The notes beneath the pieces were generated by a model that saw only the letters and a program-made list of their open reading frames with translations, had not been told where the DNA came from and searched no databases. Position numbers and translations under genes: made by a program. Shown piece by piece: positions 1 to 7,584 of a stretch of 9,177 nt of DNA. Source of the stretch: Crocinitomicaceae bacterium (GTDB lineage Bacteria > Bacteroidota > Bacteroidia > Flavobacteriales_D > Crocinitomicaceae); contig JALWLM010000511.1 of NCBI GenBank assembly GCA_027084145.1, forward strand, positions 1 to 9,177. Direction: 5' to 3'. How positions within the stretch are numbered: position 1 is the stretch's first letter; each line of letters begins with the position of its first letter.

Positions 1-6
1 GATTTA

Positions 7-32
7 TGTCATCAAAAGATGGCACGATTTTT
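7..32 (+). terminator. Possible weak terminator of an upstream gene
   Basis: A 7-bp stem (TGTCATC at 7-13 pairing with GATGGCA at 18-24, one G-U pair) closes an AAAA loop and is followed after three bases by five T residues (28-32). This could end a gene lying left of the window. The T run is short and slightly displaced, so the call is tentative. The rest of positions 1-71 holds no gene. It carries an A-rich stretch with an AGGA just before the DUF2147 start, and I see no clear TAnnTTTG promoter element. Confidence 0.3.
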
Positions 33-71
33 ATGTCGTTTAAATGAGTATTAACAAAAAAAAAAGGAAAA

Positions 72-500
72 ATGAAAAAAATATTAGCAATTTTAGTGAT
101 GTTTATTTCACTATCAGGATTTTCACAGTATTGTTCCGGTGAATGGATAACCATTGATGATAAAACAGGGAAAAAGAAATCAATTGTAAAGCTGTACAAA
201 AAAGATAAGCGTTTGTATGGTAAAATTATTTATCTCTATCCTAGAAAAGGAAGAGAGCCTAATGCAGTCTGTAAAAAATGTCCGGATGACAGAAAAAATA
301 AACCGTTAGTAGGGTTGCAAATTATTAGAAATTGTAAATGGAATGGAGAAGAATGGGAAGATGGAACAATCATTGACCCTGAAAACGGGAAAATTTATGA
401 TGTGAAAATATGGTTGGATGAAGATAATCCCGATATTTTACATGTTAGAGGATATGTAGGACCGTTTTTTAGAACACAAACTTGGAAACGTAAAAAATAG
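72..500 (+). CDS. Secreted DUF2147 family protein
   Basis: A 142-residue protein with an N-terminal signal peptide (MKK, then a hydrophobic core to about residue 17, probable cleavage near GFS-Q18), so it is probably periplasmic or outside the cell. The mature part matches the DUF2147 pattern: G-x-W-x-TIDD-x-TGKKKSIV (23-39), a CxxC-containing segment (C67, C70), a PLVGL block (78-82), W95/G98 before an IDPENGKIYD block (101-110), and a final VRGYVGPFFRTQTW block (125-138). The family's function is unsettled; it is predicted to form a small beta-barrel-like secreted domain. There is no lipobox: the first Cys (C21) lies two residues past the likely cleavage site in the wrong context. The start is the only sensible ATG and yields the full signal peptide. 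It stands alone, convergent with sufS, and ends at a shared hairpin terminator. Confidence 0.88.
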   Translation: MKKILAILVMFISLSGFSQYCSGEWITIDDKTGKKKSIVKLYKKDKRLYGKIIYLYPRKGREPNAVCKKCPDDRKNKPLVGLQIIRNCKWNGEEWEDGTIIDPENGKIYDVKIWLDEDNPDILHVRGYVGPFFRTQTWKRKK

Positions 501-517
501 TAAAACAGATAATAGAT

Positions 518-561
518 AAAAAAAAAAACAGTCGCATCGATAAGATACGGCTGTTTTTTTA
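518..561. terminator. Bidirectional intrinsic terminator between DUF2147 gene and sufS
   Basis: CAGTCGCATC (529-538) pairs with GATACGGCTG (544-553) around a GATAA loop, with one C-A mismatch and one G-U pair. An A run (518-528) lies on the left and a T run (554-560) on the right, so the hairpin has a U tract in either direction and can serve both convergent genes. The right edge overlaps the sufS stop codon (559-561), so sufS ends essentially inside the terminator. Confidence 0.8.
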
Positions 562-1773
562 TTTCAGCATTGAAATGCTTCGGTTTAATGCTTTAATGAA
601 AACATCGACTTCTTCAAAAGTATTATAGAAAGCAAAAGAAGCACGGATGGTTCCGGGTATGTTATAAAAATCCATAATAGGTTGTGTACAATGATGTCCT
701 GTACGAACAGCAATACCTTGTTTGTCTAATAAAGTTCCTATGTCAAAAGGGTGAATACTGTCAATCACAAAAGAAACAACACTGGTTTTATTTTGGCTCT
801 TACCAATAATACGAGCACCTTCTATAGCTTCTATTTTTTCTTGCGCATACTCTTGAAGCTCTCTTTCATACTTTGAGATGGCATCCAAATCAAGTGTTTT
901 CAGAAATTCAAAAGCGGTACCAAGTGCTATACCTCCTGCAATATGAGGTGTTCCTGCTTCAAATTTATGCGGTAATTCATTGTAGGTTGTAAGCTCAAAA
1001 CTAACTTTTTCAATCATATCACCTCCCCCTTGATAAGGAGGCATTGCATCTAGTAATTCTTTTTTCCCATATAATATTCCAACACCTGTCGGACCAAAAA
1101 CTTTGTGACCTGAAAAAGCAAAGAAATCACAATCTAAATCTTGAACGTCAATCTTTAAGTGTTGAATACTTTGAGCTCCGTCAATCAACACTTTAGCACC
1201 TTTGGAATGAGCTAACCGGATTATTTCTTTGATCGGATTAATCGTCCCCAATGTATTGGAAATATGTGTAACGGAAACCAGTTTGGTTTTATCGCTAAGT
1301 AATTTCTTATATGCATCTATTAAAAGCTCTCCCTGTTGATTGATAGGAATAACTTTTAAGACACATTTTTTGCGTTCACAAAGCATTTGCCAAGGAACAA
1401 TGTTCGAATGGTGTTCCATCGCAGAAATAATAATCTCATCTCCTTCATTGAGTAATTCTCCAAAAGAAAAAGCAACGAGGTTGATGCTGTCCGTAGTTCC
1501 TTTTGTAAATAAAACTTGAGCATTCGTTTCAGCATTGATATATTGTTGAATCGTTTTTCGTGCCTCTTCATATTGCTCGGTTGCCAATTGACTCAAATAA
1601 TGAACACCTCGATGAATATTGGAATTATCTTTTAAGTAATATTGCTGAATTTTATCAATAACTACTTTGGGTTTTTGTGAGGTAGCACCATTATCGAAAT
1701 AAATCAGTGGTTTACCGTAAACCTCTTGATTTAATGTAGGAAATTCTTTCCTGATTTCTTTGGGATCAAACAT
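559..1773 (-). CDS. sufS: Cysteine desulfurase SufS (type II, PLP-dependent)
   Basis: SufS takes sulfur from L-cysteine as an enzyme persulfide, releasing alanine, and feeds the SUF Fe-S cluster scaffold in the cytosol. The 404 residues match the usual family length (about 405). Visible family marks are FDNGATSQKP (26-35), NIHRGVH (52-58), the His that stacks on PLP (H121 in MEHHSN), D198 and Q201 (IDGAQS), the PLP Schiff-base lysine K224 in SGHKVFGPTG, and the persulfide-carrying C362 in RTGHHCTQP. The RTGHHC loop is the type II (SufS) signature rather than IscS. An ATG start at MFDPKEIRKEFP fits homologues. No sufE, sufBCD or sufU lies in the window, so its partners must be elsewhere or beyond the edges. 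It is on the same strand as tex, 96 bp downstream of it, but has its own likely promoter, so it may be transcribed separately. All catalytic residues are present. Confidence 0.95.
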   Translation of the reverse strand: MFDPKEIRKEFPTLNQEVYGKPLIYFDNGATSQKPKVVIDKIQQYYLKDNSNIHRGVHYLSQLATEQYEEARKTIQQYINAETNAQVLFTKGTTDSINLVAFSFGELLNEGDEIIISAMEHHSNIVPWQMLCERKKCVLKVIPINQQGELLIDAYKKLLSDKTKLVSVTHISNTLGTINPIKEIIRLAHSKGAKVLIDGAQSIQHLKIDVQDLDCDFFAFSGHKVFGPTGVGILYGKKELLDAMPPYQGGGDMIEKVSFELTTYNELPHKFEAGTPHIAGGIALGTAFEFLKTLDLDAISKYERELQEYAQEKIEAIEGARIIGKSQNKTSVVSFVIDSIHPFDIGTLLDKQGIAVRTGHHCTQPIMDFYNIPGTIRASFAFYNTFEEVDVFIKALNRSISMLK

Positions 1774-1789
1774 ACAAAAGTGTTTTTAA

Positions 1790-1797
1790 CAAAGGTA
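1790..1797 (-). promoter_or_regulatory. Putative Bacteroidota -7 element upstream of sufS
   Basis: Read on the minus strand this is TACCTTTG, an exact match to the Bacteroidota -7 consensus TAnnTTTG, 16 bases before the sufS ATG. No TTTG is found at the expected distance upstream; that position is taken by an AT-rich inverted repeat. The match is sequence-only, and such an 8-mer with two free positions can occur by chance in AT-rich DNA. Confidence 0.45.
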
Positions 1798-1798
1798 A

Positions 1799-1821
1799 AA
1801 TAATTCTTATTTTGAATTATT
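1799..1821. repeat. Perfect AT-rich inverted repeat between tex and sufS
   Basis: AATAATTC (1799-1806) is exactly complementary to GAATTATT (1814-1821) across a 7-base spacer. It lies two bases upstream of the putative sufS -7 element, in the zone where a -33 element and regulator sites would sit. It could be an operator for sufS or part of the tex 3' end. It lacks G/C pairs and a U tract in the tex direction, which makes a strong terminator unlikely. Confidence 0.45.
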
Positions 1822-1869
1822 CTAAACAGCTTTTTTTATTGTAACATAAGCGACATAAGAAATTGGATT

Positions 1870-3978
1870 TTAAAGCTTTTTCAGACCAATCCGTTTACGG
1901 GAAGCATCCACTTCAATGACCTTAACGCGAACATGTTCATCGATGGAAATAACAGTTGAAGGATCTTCCACATAAGTGTCCGAAAGATTGGATTTATGAA
2001 TTAATCCGTTTTCTTTAATGCCGATATTGACAAAGGCACCGAAATTCGTCACGTTGGTAACAATTCCATTGACTTCCATGCCGGGAATGAGATCTTCTAT
2101 TCCTTTGATTCGGTGATCAAATTCAAGAATCTTACTTTTTCCTCTGGGGTCCAATCCGGGTTTCTTTAATTCTTTGATAACATCATCAAATGTAAAATGA
2201 TCATAATGAGAAAAATCATCGTATTTGACTTCCGAAAGTATTTGTTCATTACCTATCAAATCAATGATGTTTACTTGATATTTTTGGGCAATTTCTTCGA
2301 CTAAAGCATAACTTTCAGGATGTACGGCAGAATTATCCAAGGGATGGTCTCCGTTCTTGATTCTAAGAAATCCTGCACATTGTTCAAAAGCTTTATTCCC
2401 TAATCGTTTGACTTTCTTTAATTCCATTCGATAATGGAAAGGACCATTTTCTTTTCTATATTCAACGATGTTTTTTGCAAGCGTTTCCCCTAAACCGGAA
2501 ACATATTTTAAAAGATACTCTGATGCGGTATTAAGGTCAACACCAACTGAATTAACGGCCGAAATCACAACATCATCTAAGGCTTCTTTTAATCGAGTTT
2601 GATTGACTTCGTGTTGATATTGTCCAACACCAATAGATTTAGGGTCTATTTTAACCAATTCCGCAAGCGGATCCATTAATCTTCTTCCAATTGAAACTGC
2701 TCCTCTTACCGTGACGTCATAATTTGGAAACTCTTTTCTGGCAATAGGACTTGCCGAATAAATCGAAGCTCCGTCTTCACGAACAACAAAAACTTCAACT
2801 TCTTTAGAAAATCGAATATGTTTGATGAGTTGTTCGGTTTCTCTTCCTGCCGTTCCATCGCCAATTGCAATCGTATCAATATGATAAGTTTCAACTAATT
2901 GAGCTATTTTAGATTTTGCTTTGCTCGCTTCTTTTTGTGGAGGATGAGGAAAGATCGTGGTGTTATGAAGTAAGTTCCCTTGTTCATCCAAACAAACAAC
3001 TTTGCAACCGGTTCGAAAGCCCGGGTCTATAGCCAGAATACGTTTTGCCCCTAAAGGGGGAGCAAGTAACAGTTTGGTTAAATTTTTTGAAAAAACTTGA
3101 ATAGCATCAGTATCGGCTTTGTCTTTTGCTTTAGATAGAACTTCGTTTTCGAGAGAAGGGCGAAGTAAACGTTTGTAAGTATCTTCACAAGTATCTTCGA
3201 TGATATGAGAGCATTCATTATTGGTTTTCACAAAAAAACGTTTTATGGTTTCGATAGCCCTTGCTTCATCAGGGCGTGCTTTAATTGAAAGTAAACCCTC
3301 TCTGTTGGCTCTGTAAATTGCCAAAAAACGATGAGATGGACAATGTTTGAGTGCTCCTGAATAATCAAAATAGTCTTTGTATTTCTCGGCTTCTTTTTCT
3401 TTTCCTTTGACTACTTTCGTGGTAAGTGTTGCATGTTTTTCAAAGCTTTCTCTGAGTCTTGCTCTTAGATTGGGTGTTTCATTCATCCATTCGGCAATAA
3501 TATCTTTGGCTCCTTTGATGGCTTCCTCTTCATTTTCAACCTCTTTGCCTACAAAACGGTAAGCCATTTGGAAAGGATCGCCATTCGGCTGACTCATCAA
3601 AATTTTAGCTAAAGGCTCCAATCCTTTCTTTTTCGCTTTTTCTCCTCGTGTTAATTTCTTTTGTTTAAACGGAAGATATAGGTCTTCCAATTCATTTAAA
3701 TCATAAACGGTGTTAATTTTGTTTTTTAAAGTGTCCGATAATTTTCCTTGTTCCTCGATACTCTTGAGAATACTTTCTTTTCGTTGTTGTATTTCATTAA
3801 AAGATTTCGATAAATCACGAATTAGGGCGATTTCCAACTCGTCTAATCCTCCTGTTCTTTCTTTTCGGTATCTTGAAATAAATGGAATTGTAGCCCCATC
3901 TTCCAGTAATTCAATGACGTTTTGTATCGCGCTTTCTTTGAGCGTTGTATTTTTTTGGATAAACTCAACTTTATTCAT
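1870..3978 (-). CDS. tex: Tex family S1 RNA-binding protein
   Basis: A Tex/YhgF-type protein of 702 residues from the chosen start. Tex proteins bind nucleic acid and are linked to transcription accessory function and toxin or virulence gene expression; they act in the cytosol. In order are an N-terminal helical region with the family block GATIPFISRYRKERTGGLDE, a YqgF/RNase H-like domain (about 311-410, starting ILAIDPGFRTGCK and with AIGDGTAGRETE), the GVGQYQHEV block (about 450), helix-hairpin-helix repeats (about 482-545), and a C-terminal S1 domain (about 632-702, GIVTNVTNFGAFVNIG). The protein stops right after S1, without the longer tail of proteobacterial Tex (about 770-790), so it is a compact form. 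An ORF reading extends to 3999 (MMLTFTA before MNKV), but ATG at 3978 fits homologues, and a promoter overlaps the longer version. It is divergent from the CoA-transferase gene. Confidence 0.93.
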   Translation of the reverse strand: MNKVEFIQKNTTLKESAIQNVIELLEDGATIPFISRYRKERTGGLDELEIALIRDLSKSFNEIQQRKESILKSIEEQGKLSDTLKNKINTVYDLNELEDLYLPFKQKKLTRGEKAKKKGLEPLAKILMSQPNGDPFQMAYRFVGKEVENEEEAIKGAKDIIAEWMNETPNLRARLRESFEKHATLTTKVVKGKEKEAEKYKDYFDYSGALKHCPSHRFLAIYRANREGLLSIKARPDEARAIETIKRFFVKTNNECSHIIEDTCEDTYKRLLRPSLENEVLSKAKDKADTDAIQVFSKNLTKLLLAPPLGAKRILAIDPGFRTGCKVVCLDEQGNLLHNTTIFPHPPQKEASKAKSKIAQLVETYHIDTIAIGDGTAGRETEQLIKHIRFSKEVEVFVVREDGASIYSASPIARKEFPNYDVTVRGAVSIGRRLMDPLAELVKIDPKSIGVGQYQHEVNQTRLKEALDDVVISAVNSVGVDLNTASEYLLKYVSGLGETLAKNIVEYRKENGPFHYRMELKKVKRLGNKAFEQCAGFLRIKNGDHPLDNSAVHPESYALVEEIAQKYQVNIIDLIGNEQILSEVKYDDFSHYDHFTFDDVIKELKKPGLDPRGKSKILEFDHRIKGIEDLIPGMEVNGIVTNVTNFGAFVNIGIKENGLIHKSNLSDTYVEDPSTVISIDEHVRVKVIEVDASRKRIGLKKL

Positions 3979-3983
3979 AGCCG

Positions 3984-4014
3984 TAAAGGTAAGCATCAAT
4001 TTTTTAGTAACAAA
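3984..4014 (-). promoter_or_regulatory. Putative tex promoter (TTTG-N19-TACCTTTA)
   Basis: On the minus strand, TTTG (4011-4014) is followed after exactly 19 bases by TACCTTTA (3984-3991). This fits the Bacteroidota promoter TTTG-N19-21-TAnnTTTG with one mismatch in the last base. The -7 element ends only five bases before the tex ATG at 3978, which implies a very short or absent leader and argues against the longer tex start at 3999. I see no equally good element facing the CoA-transferase gene in the rest of the 102-bp gap; TAACTTTA at 4051-4058 lacks a properly spaced TTTG. Confidence 0.5.
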
Positions 4015-4080
4015 TACAAGTAAATATTTCCTTTTTGAATAGAAGATAACTAACTTTAATCATCTTAATAATAATTCTAA

Positions 4081-5148
4081 ATGGAACTACTAAAAGATTT
4101 AAAAGTCATTGACTTGAGTACAGTATTGGCAGGTCCTTCGGTGGGAATGTATTTTGCAGAATTGGGCGCAGAAGTCATTAAAATAGAACACCCTTTATAT
4201 GGCGATGTGACTCGCAGTTGGAAATTACCGTCGGAAGATAAAAACACAAGTGTATCCGCCTATTTTTCAAGTGTAAATTACAAGAAAAAATATCTCAAAT
4301 TGGATTTAAAAAAAACGGAAGATTATCGTCAATTTGAAACCTTATTGAAAGATGCCGATATTCTCATTTCTAATTTTAAAAAAGGAGATGATAAAAAGTT
4401 GCATATTGAAGATGACTTTTTATTGAAACTCAATCCTCGATTAATTCATGGAAAAATCAATGGTTATGGAGAAGAGAGTGACAGGGTAGCCTATGATTTG
4501 ATTCTGCAAGCGGAATCCGGTTTTATGTCGATGAATGGCACGAAAGAAAGTGGTCCGGTAAAAATGCCGGTGGCTTTAATCGATGTATTGGCAGCTCATC
4601 ATTTAAAGGAAGCGATATTATTGGCATTGTATCAACGGGAAAAAACAGGGTTAGGGGGTGTTGTCAGTGTCTCTTTGTATGATGCGGCAATTAGTAGTTT
4701 GGTCAATCAGGCATCTAATTATTTAATGAATGACCACATACCACAGCGTATAGGTTCTTTGCATCCGAACATTGCTCCTTACGGAGAAATATTTGAGACA
4801 AAAGACAAAGCATTGATTACTTTCGCGATTGGATCGGATACTCATTTTAAAAAATTATGTATGCTTTTGGACTTGGAAGAACTGGTAGAAAGAGAAGCGT
4901 TTAAAGACAATCAAAGTAGAGTGAAAAACAGAGGTGAATTGGAAAAACATTTAAAAGAAAAGGTAAAAGAAAAAACTTCGGCAGAATTACTTGAAGCTCT
5001 TCGTAAGACCAATGTCCCTGCAGGTAAAATAAAAGATTTAAAAGAAGTATTTGAAGACCAAGAAGCACAAAAACTGGTAAGAGAAGAAATCATTGAGAAT
5101 AGGGAAACAAAACGGGTCGCATCAGCAATTTTTAAATGGAAGAAATGA
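4081..5148 (+). CDS. CaiB/BaiF (class III) CoA-transferase family protein
   Basis: Class III CoA-transferases move coenzyme A between carboxylic acids in the cytosol through an enzyme aspartyl-CoA intermediate; the same fold includes alpha-methylacyl-CoA racemase. The N-terminal block LKVIDLSTVLAGPSVGMYFAELGAEVIKIE is typical, followed by DYVTRSW-like GDVTRSW (41-47), NFKKGD (98-103), NGYG (127-130), AYDLILQAESGFMSMNG (137-153) and ALIDVLAAHH (165-174). D168 sits where the catalytic Asp lies in formyl-CoA transferase. The racemase catalytic His, expected just before the D of the AYDL block, is a Tyr (Y138), which favours a transferase. At 355 residues it is shorter than FRC/CaiB (about 400-430) and near the size of the racemases. 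The substrate cannot be told from sequence. It heads a three-gene unit: its stop TGA overlaps the next gene's ATG. Confidence 0.85.
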   Translation: MELLKDLKVIDLSTVLAGPSVGMYFAELGAEVIKIEHPLYGDVTRSWKLPSEDKNTSVSAYFSSVNYKKKYLKLDLKKTEDYRQFETLLKDADILISNFKKGDDKKLHIEDDFLLKLNPRLIHGKINGYGEESDRVAYDLILQAESGFMSMNGTKESGPVKMPVALIDVLAAHHLKEAILLALYQREKTGLGGVVSVSLYDAAISSLVNQASNYLMNDHIPQRIGSLHPNIAPYGEIFETKDKALITFAIGSDTHFKKLCMLLDLEELVEREAFKDNQSRVKNRGELEKHLKEKVKEKTSAELLEALRKTNVPAGKIKDLKEVFEDQEAQKLVREEIIENRETKRVASAIFKWKK

Positions 5149-5582
5149 TTATTCGAAGCCCTCAGACAATAAAAGAATGGGAAGATTATTATGATTTGAG
5201 GTTTCAACTTTTAAGAAAACCATGGGGACAACCCAAAGGAAGTGAGCGAACGAAAGAAGACACCTTTGAGAATACTTATCATTTTGCTTGCTTTGACGCA
5301 AAAGAAATTGTGGGTGTAGGACGTTTAGATTATATTGAAAGCGATAAAGCACAAATCCGTTTTTTTGCAATTAAAGAAAATAGACAAGGAAAAGGGATTG
5401 GGACTTTACTATTGAAAGAAATGGAAAAGTATGCAATAAGTATGAAAATCAATAAAATAATTCTGCAAGCACGTGAAAATGCAGTGTCTTTTTATGAGAA
5501 AAACGGTTATCAAAAGCGTAAGAAAACGCATCTTCTTTTTGGAGAAATTCAACATTTTTTAATGGAAAAAGAAGACTTATAG
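5145..5582 (+). CDS. GNAT family N-acetyltransferase
   Basis: A single-domain GNAT protein expected to transfer an acetyl group from acetyl-CoA to an amine. The acetyl-CoA pyrophosphate-binding motif Q/RxxGxG/A is seen as QGKGIG (81-86 from the chosen start), preceded by IRFFAI (beta 4) and followed by ARENAVSFYEKNGYQ (110-124), the motif B helix/loop. The N-terminal EWEDYYDLRFQLLRKPWGQPKGSE block is shared by a Bacteroidota subgroup of unknown substrate. Two ATGs are available, at 5136 and 5145. I prefer 5145 (MIIRSPQT, 145 residues) because it makes the ATGA overlap with the CoA-transferase stop, a translational coupling signature. The earlier one would add MEE. The asparagine synthetase ATG follows its stop by 12 bp, so the three genes are probably co-transcribed. 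Substrate unknown. Confidence 0.85.
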   Translation: MIIRSPQTIKEWEDYYDLRFQLLRKPWGQPKGSERTKEDTFENTYHFACFDAKEIVGVGRLDYIESDKAQIRFFAIKENRQGKGIGTLLLKEMEKYAISMKINKIILQARENAVSFYEKNGYQKRKKTHLLFGEIQHFLMEKEDL

Positions 5583-5594
5583 TATTTTTGTTTT

Positions 5595-7511
5595 ATGTGT
5601 GGAATAGCAGGTTTTATTGATTTTAATAAAAAGACTACAGTAACTCAGTTACGTAAAATGACCGATGCTTTAATTCATCGAGGTCCCGATGGCTCCGGTT
5701 ATGAGTTTATCGAAGAAGATCATGCGGTAGTGGGAATAGGGCATCGTCGCTTGTCAATCATTGACTTAACGGAGACGGGAAAACAACCTTTGATTTATTC
5801 GGATTGTATGATTTCTTTTAACGGGGAAGTGTACAATTACAAAGAAATTAAAGCAGAATTGATAGAAAAAGGGCATACTTTTAAAGGAAACTCTGATACG
5901 GAAGTCATTTTACATGCTTATTTGGAGTGGGGAGAACAATGTTTGAAGAAGATGATAGGGATGTTTGCTTTTGTTATTTTTGACAGAAACAAGAAAGAAC
6001 TTTTTTGCGTAAGAGATAGAGCAGGAGTCAAACCGTTTTTTTATTACATAAAAGACGGATTATTCCTTTTTGCTTCAGAATTAAAATCTTTTCATCATCA
6101 TCCGGAATTTGAAAAAGAAATCAATTTAGACGCAGTTGCTGCATTTATGCAATACGGTAATGTTCCAACTCCTCATTGTATTTTTGAAAATACAAGAAAA
6201 TTAAAACCGGGACATTTTTTTAAAATCTCGTTAAACGATAAAATCACATCATTACAAGATATTACGGAAGTTCAGTATTGGAATGTTTATGATTATTACA
6301 ATGCGCCATTGTTGGATATATCTTACGCAGAAGCTAAAACGGAGTTAAAAAAAATGTTTCAATCGGCATTTCAATACAGGATGGTGTCGGATGTTCCCTT
6401 AGGAATGTTTTTGAGCGGAGGCTTTGATAGTACTTGCGTTACGGCAATGTTGCAAGAAAATAATCCACAGAAGTTAAAAACATTTACAATCGGAGTTCCC
6501 GATATCGGATTAAATGAAGCGCCGTTTGCCAAAGAAATAGCTCAACGGCTCGGGACAGAACATTTTGAATTTAATTGTACGGAAAAAGAGGCAATGCAAT
6601 TGATTCCCGATTTACCATACTTTTATGATGAACCTTTTGCCGATTCCAGTGCAATTCCCACGATGTTAGTGAGTAAAATGGCAAGAGAAGAAGTTACGGT
6701 AGCATTAAGTGCTGATGGAGGAGATGAAATTTTTGCAGGATATAATCGTTATGATTATCTGTTGAGATATTCGGAAAAGCTTAGGAAGTTACCAAAGGCA
6801 GGAAGAAAACTTTTCTTGGAGTTGATGCAAAGAATACCATCAGATAAAATACCGGTATTACGTAATAAATATAATTTTCATAATCGTTATGAAAAATTGA
6901 AATCCATTTTGGCGAATCCGTCAAAAGAAAGTATCATGCTAAGTTTAAGTCAACAGTTTACAAATGAACAAGTACAAAAAATGTTTCAAAAAAATGTTTC
7001 AGTGTTAGAAACAAGTTTTGATTCAGATGAATTGAAAAGGAATTCAGATTTAGCTTACATGATGGCGATTGATTATCAGACTTACTTGTTAGATGATATA
7101 TTGCAAAAAGTAGATCGGGCAACAATGTCTGTTTCATTAGAAGGACGAGAGCCGTTTTTAGACCATCGTATTATTGAGTTTGCCGCAAAACTTCCCGATG
7201 ATTATAAATATAAAGATGGAATTAAAAAGCGTATTTTAAGAGATATGGTCTATGAGTATATTCCTAAGGAAATGATGGATAGACCGAAAATGGGGTTTGC
7301 TATCCCTATTGCAAGATGGTTACAAGAAGATTTGAGAGAGCTTGTGGAAACATATATCAATCAAAAGCGAATAGAGCAACAAGGTATTTTTAATTGGGAT
7401 TTTATCTCACGAATCAAAAATGATTTTCTCTTGGGAAAAAAAGAACTCGATTATAAAATTTGGTACATGTTAATGTTTCAAATGTGGTATGATGAATACA
7501 TTTCTGCTTAA
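5595..7511 (+). CDS. asnB: Asparagine synthetase B, glutamine-hydrolysing
   Basis: It makes asparagine (or amidates a related acid) from aspartate, ATP and glutamine in the cytosol. The N-terminal class II glutaminase domain (about 2-210) opens with the nucleophile C2 after Met removal (MCGIAGF) and has RGPDGSG (29-35), GHRRLSIID (49-57), SFNGEVYNY (74-82) and SDTEV (100-104). The C-terminal synthetase domain (about 240-638) has the PP-loop SGGFDST (274-280), SADGGDEIFAGY (372-383) and DRATMSVSLEGREPFLD (507-523). At 638 residues it is longer than E. coli AsnB (554) and of the length of AsnB forms often found in surface polysaccharide loci, where amidation of sugars is also possible; no glycan genes are visible here. 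Initiation at the ATG preceding CGIAG is fixed by the catalytic Cys. It ends the three-gene unit and faces the phosphatase gene convergently, with no strong terminator in the 73-bp gap. Confidence 0.93.
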   Translation: MCGIAGFIDFNKKTTVTQLRKMTDALIHRGPDGSGYEFIEEDHAVVGIGHRRLSIIDLTETGKQPLIYSDCMISFNGEVYNYKEIKAELIEKGHTFKGNSDTEVILHAYLEWGEQCLKKMIGMFAFVIFDRNKKELFCVRDRAGVKPFFYYIKDGLFLFASELKSFHHHPEFEKEINLDAVAAFMQYGNVPTPHCIFENTRKLKPGHFFKISLNDKITSLQDITEVQYWNVYDYYNAPLLDISYAEAKTELKKMFQSAFQYRMVSDVPLGMFLSGGFDSTCVTAMLQENNPQKLKTFTIGVPDIGLNEAPFAKEIAQRLGTEHFEFNCTEKEAMQLIPDLPYFYDEPFADSSAIPTMLVSKMAREEVTVALSADGGDEIFAGYNRYDYLLRYSEKLRKLPKAGRKLFLELMQRIPSDKIPVLRNKYNFHNRYEKLKSILANPSKESIMLSLSQQFTNEQVQKMFQKNVSVLETSFDSDELKRNSDLAYMMAIDYQTYLLDDILQKVDRATMSVSLEGREPFLDHRIIEFAAKLPDDYKYKDGIKKRILRDMVYEYIPKEMMDRPKMGFAIPIARWLQEDLRELVETYINQKRIEQQGIFNWDFISRIKNDFLLGKKELDYKIWYMLMFQMWYDEYISA

Positions 7512-7584
7512 TTATTTACCAAAATCTATTCAATGAATGCCGTCAAAATATGACTTGAAAAATGAAAAGAAAGTTAAAACTGAC

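Noticed and set aside
3979..3999. Tex starting seven residues earlier (MMLTFTA)
   Set aside because: Homologues begin at MNKVEFI-like sequence, and a probable promoter -7 element lies within this extension.
3377..4042. Plus-strand reading frames opposite tex and similar ones opposite other genes
   Set aside because: They are antisense shadows of well-supported genes with no recognisable protein features.
5583..5590. TATTTTTG as an internal promoter -7 element for asnB
   Set aside because: It matches TAnnTTTG but has no TTTG 19-21 bases upstream, and it lies inside a tight 12-bp gap of a co-oriented unit; likely chance.
7512..7584. Terminator between asnB and the convergent phosphatase gene
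   Set aside because: Only 4-bp stems (for example GTCA/TGAC) without a run of T were found, so none is called.
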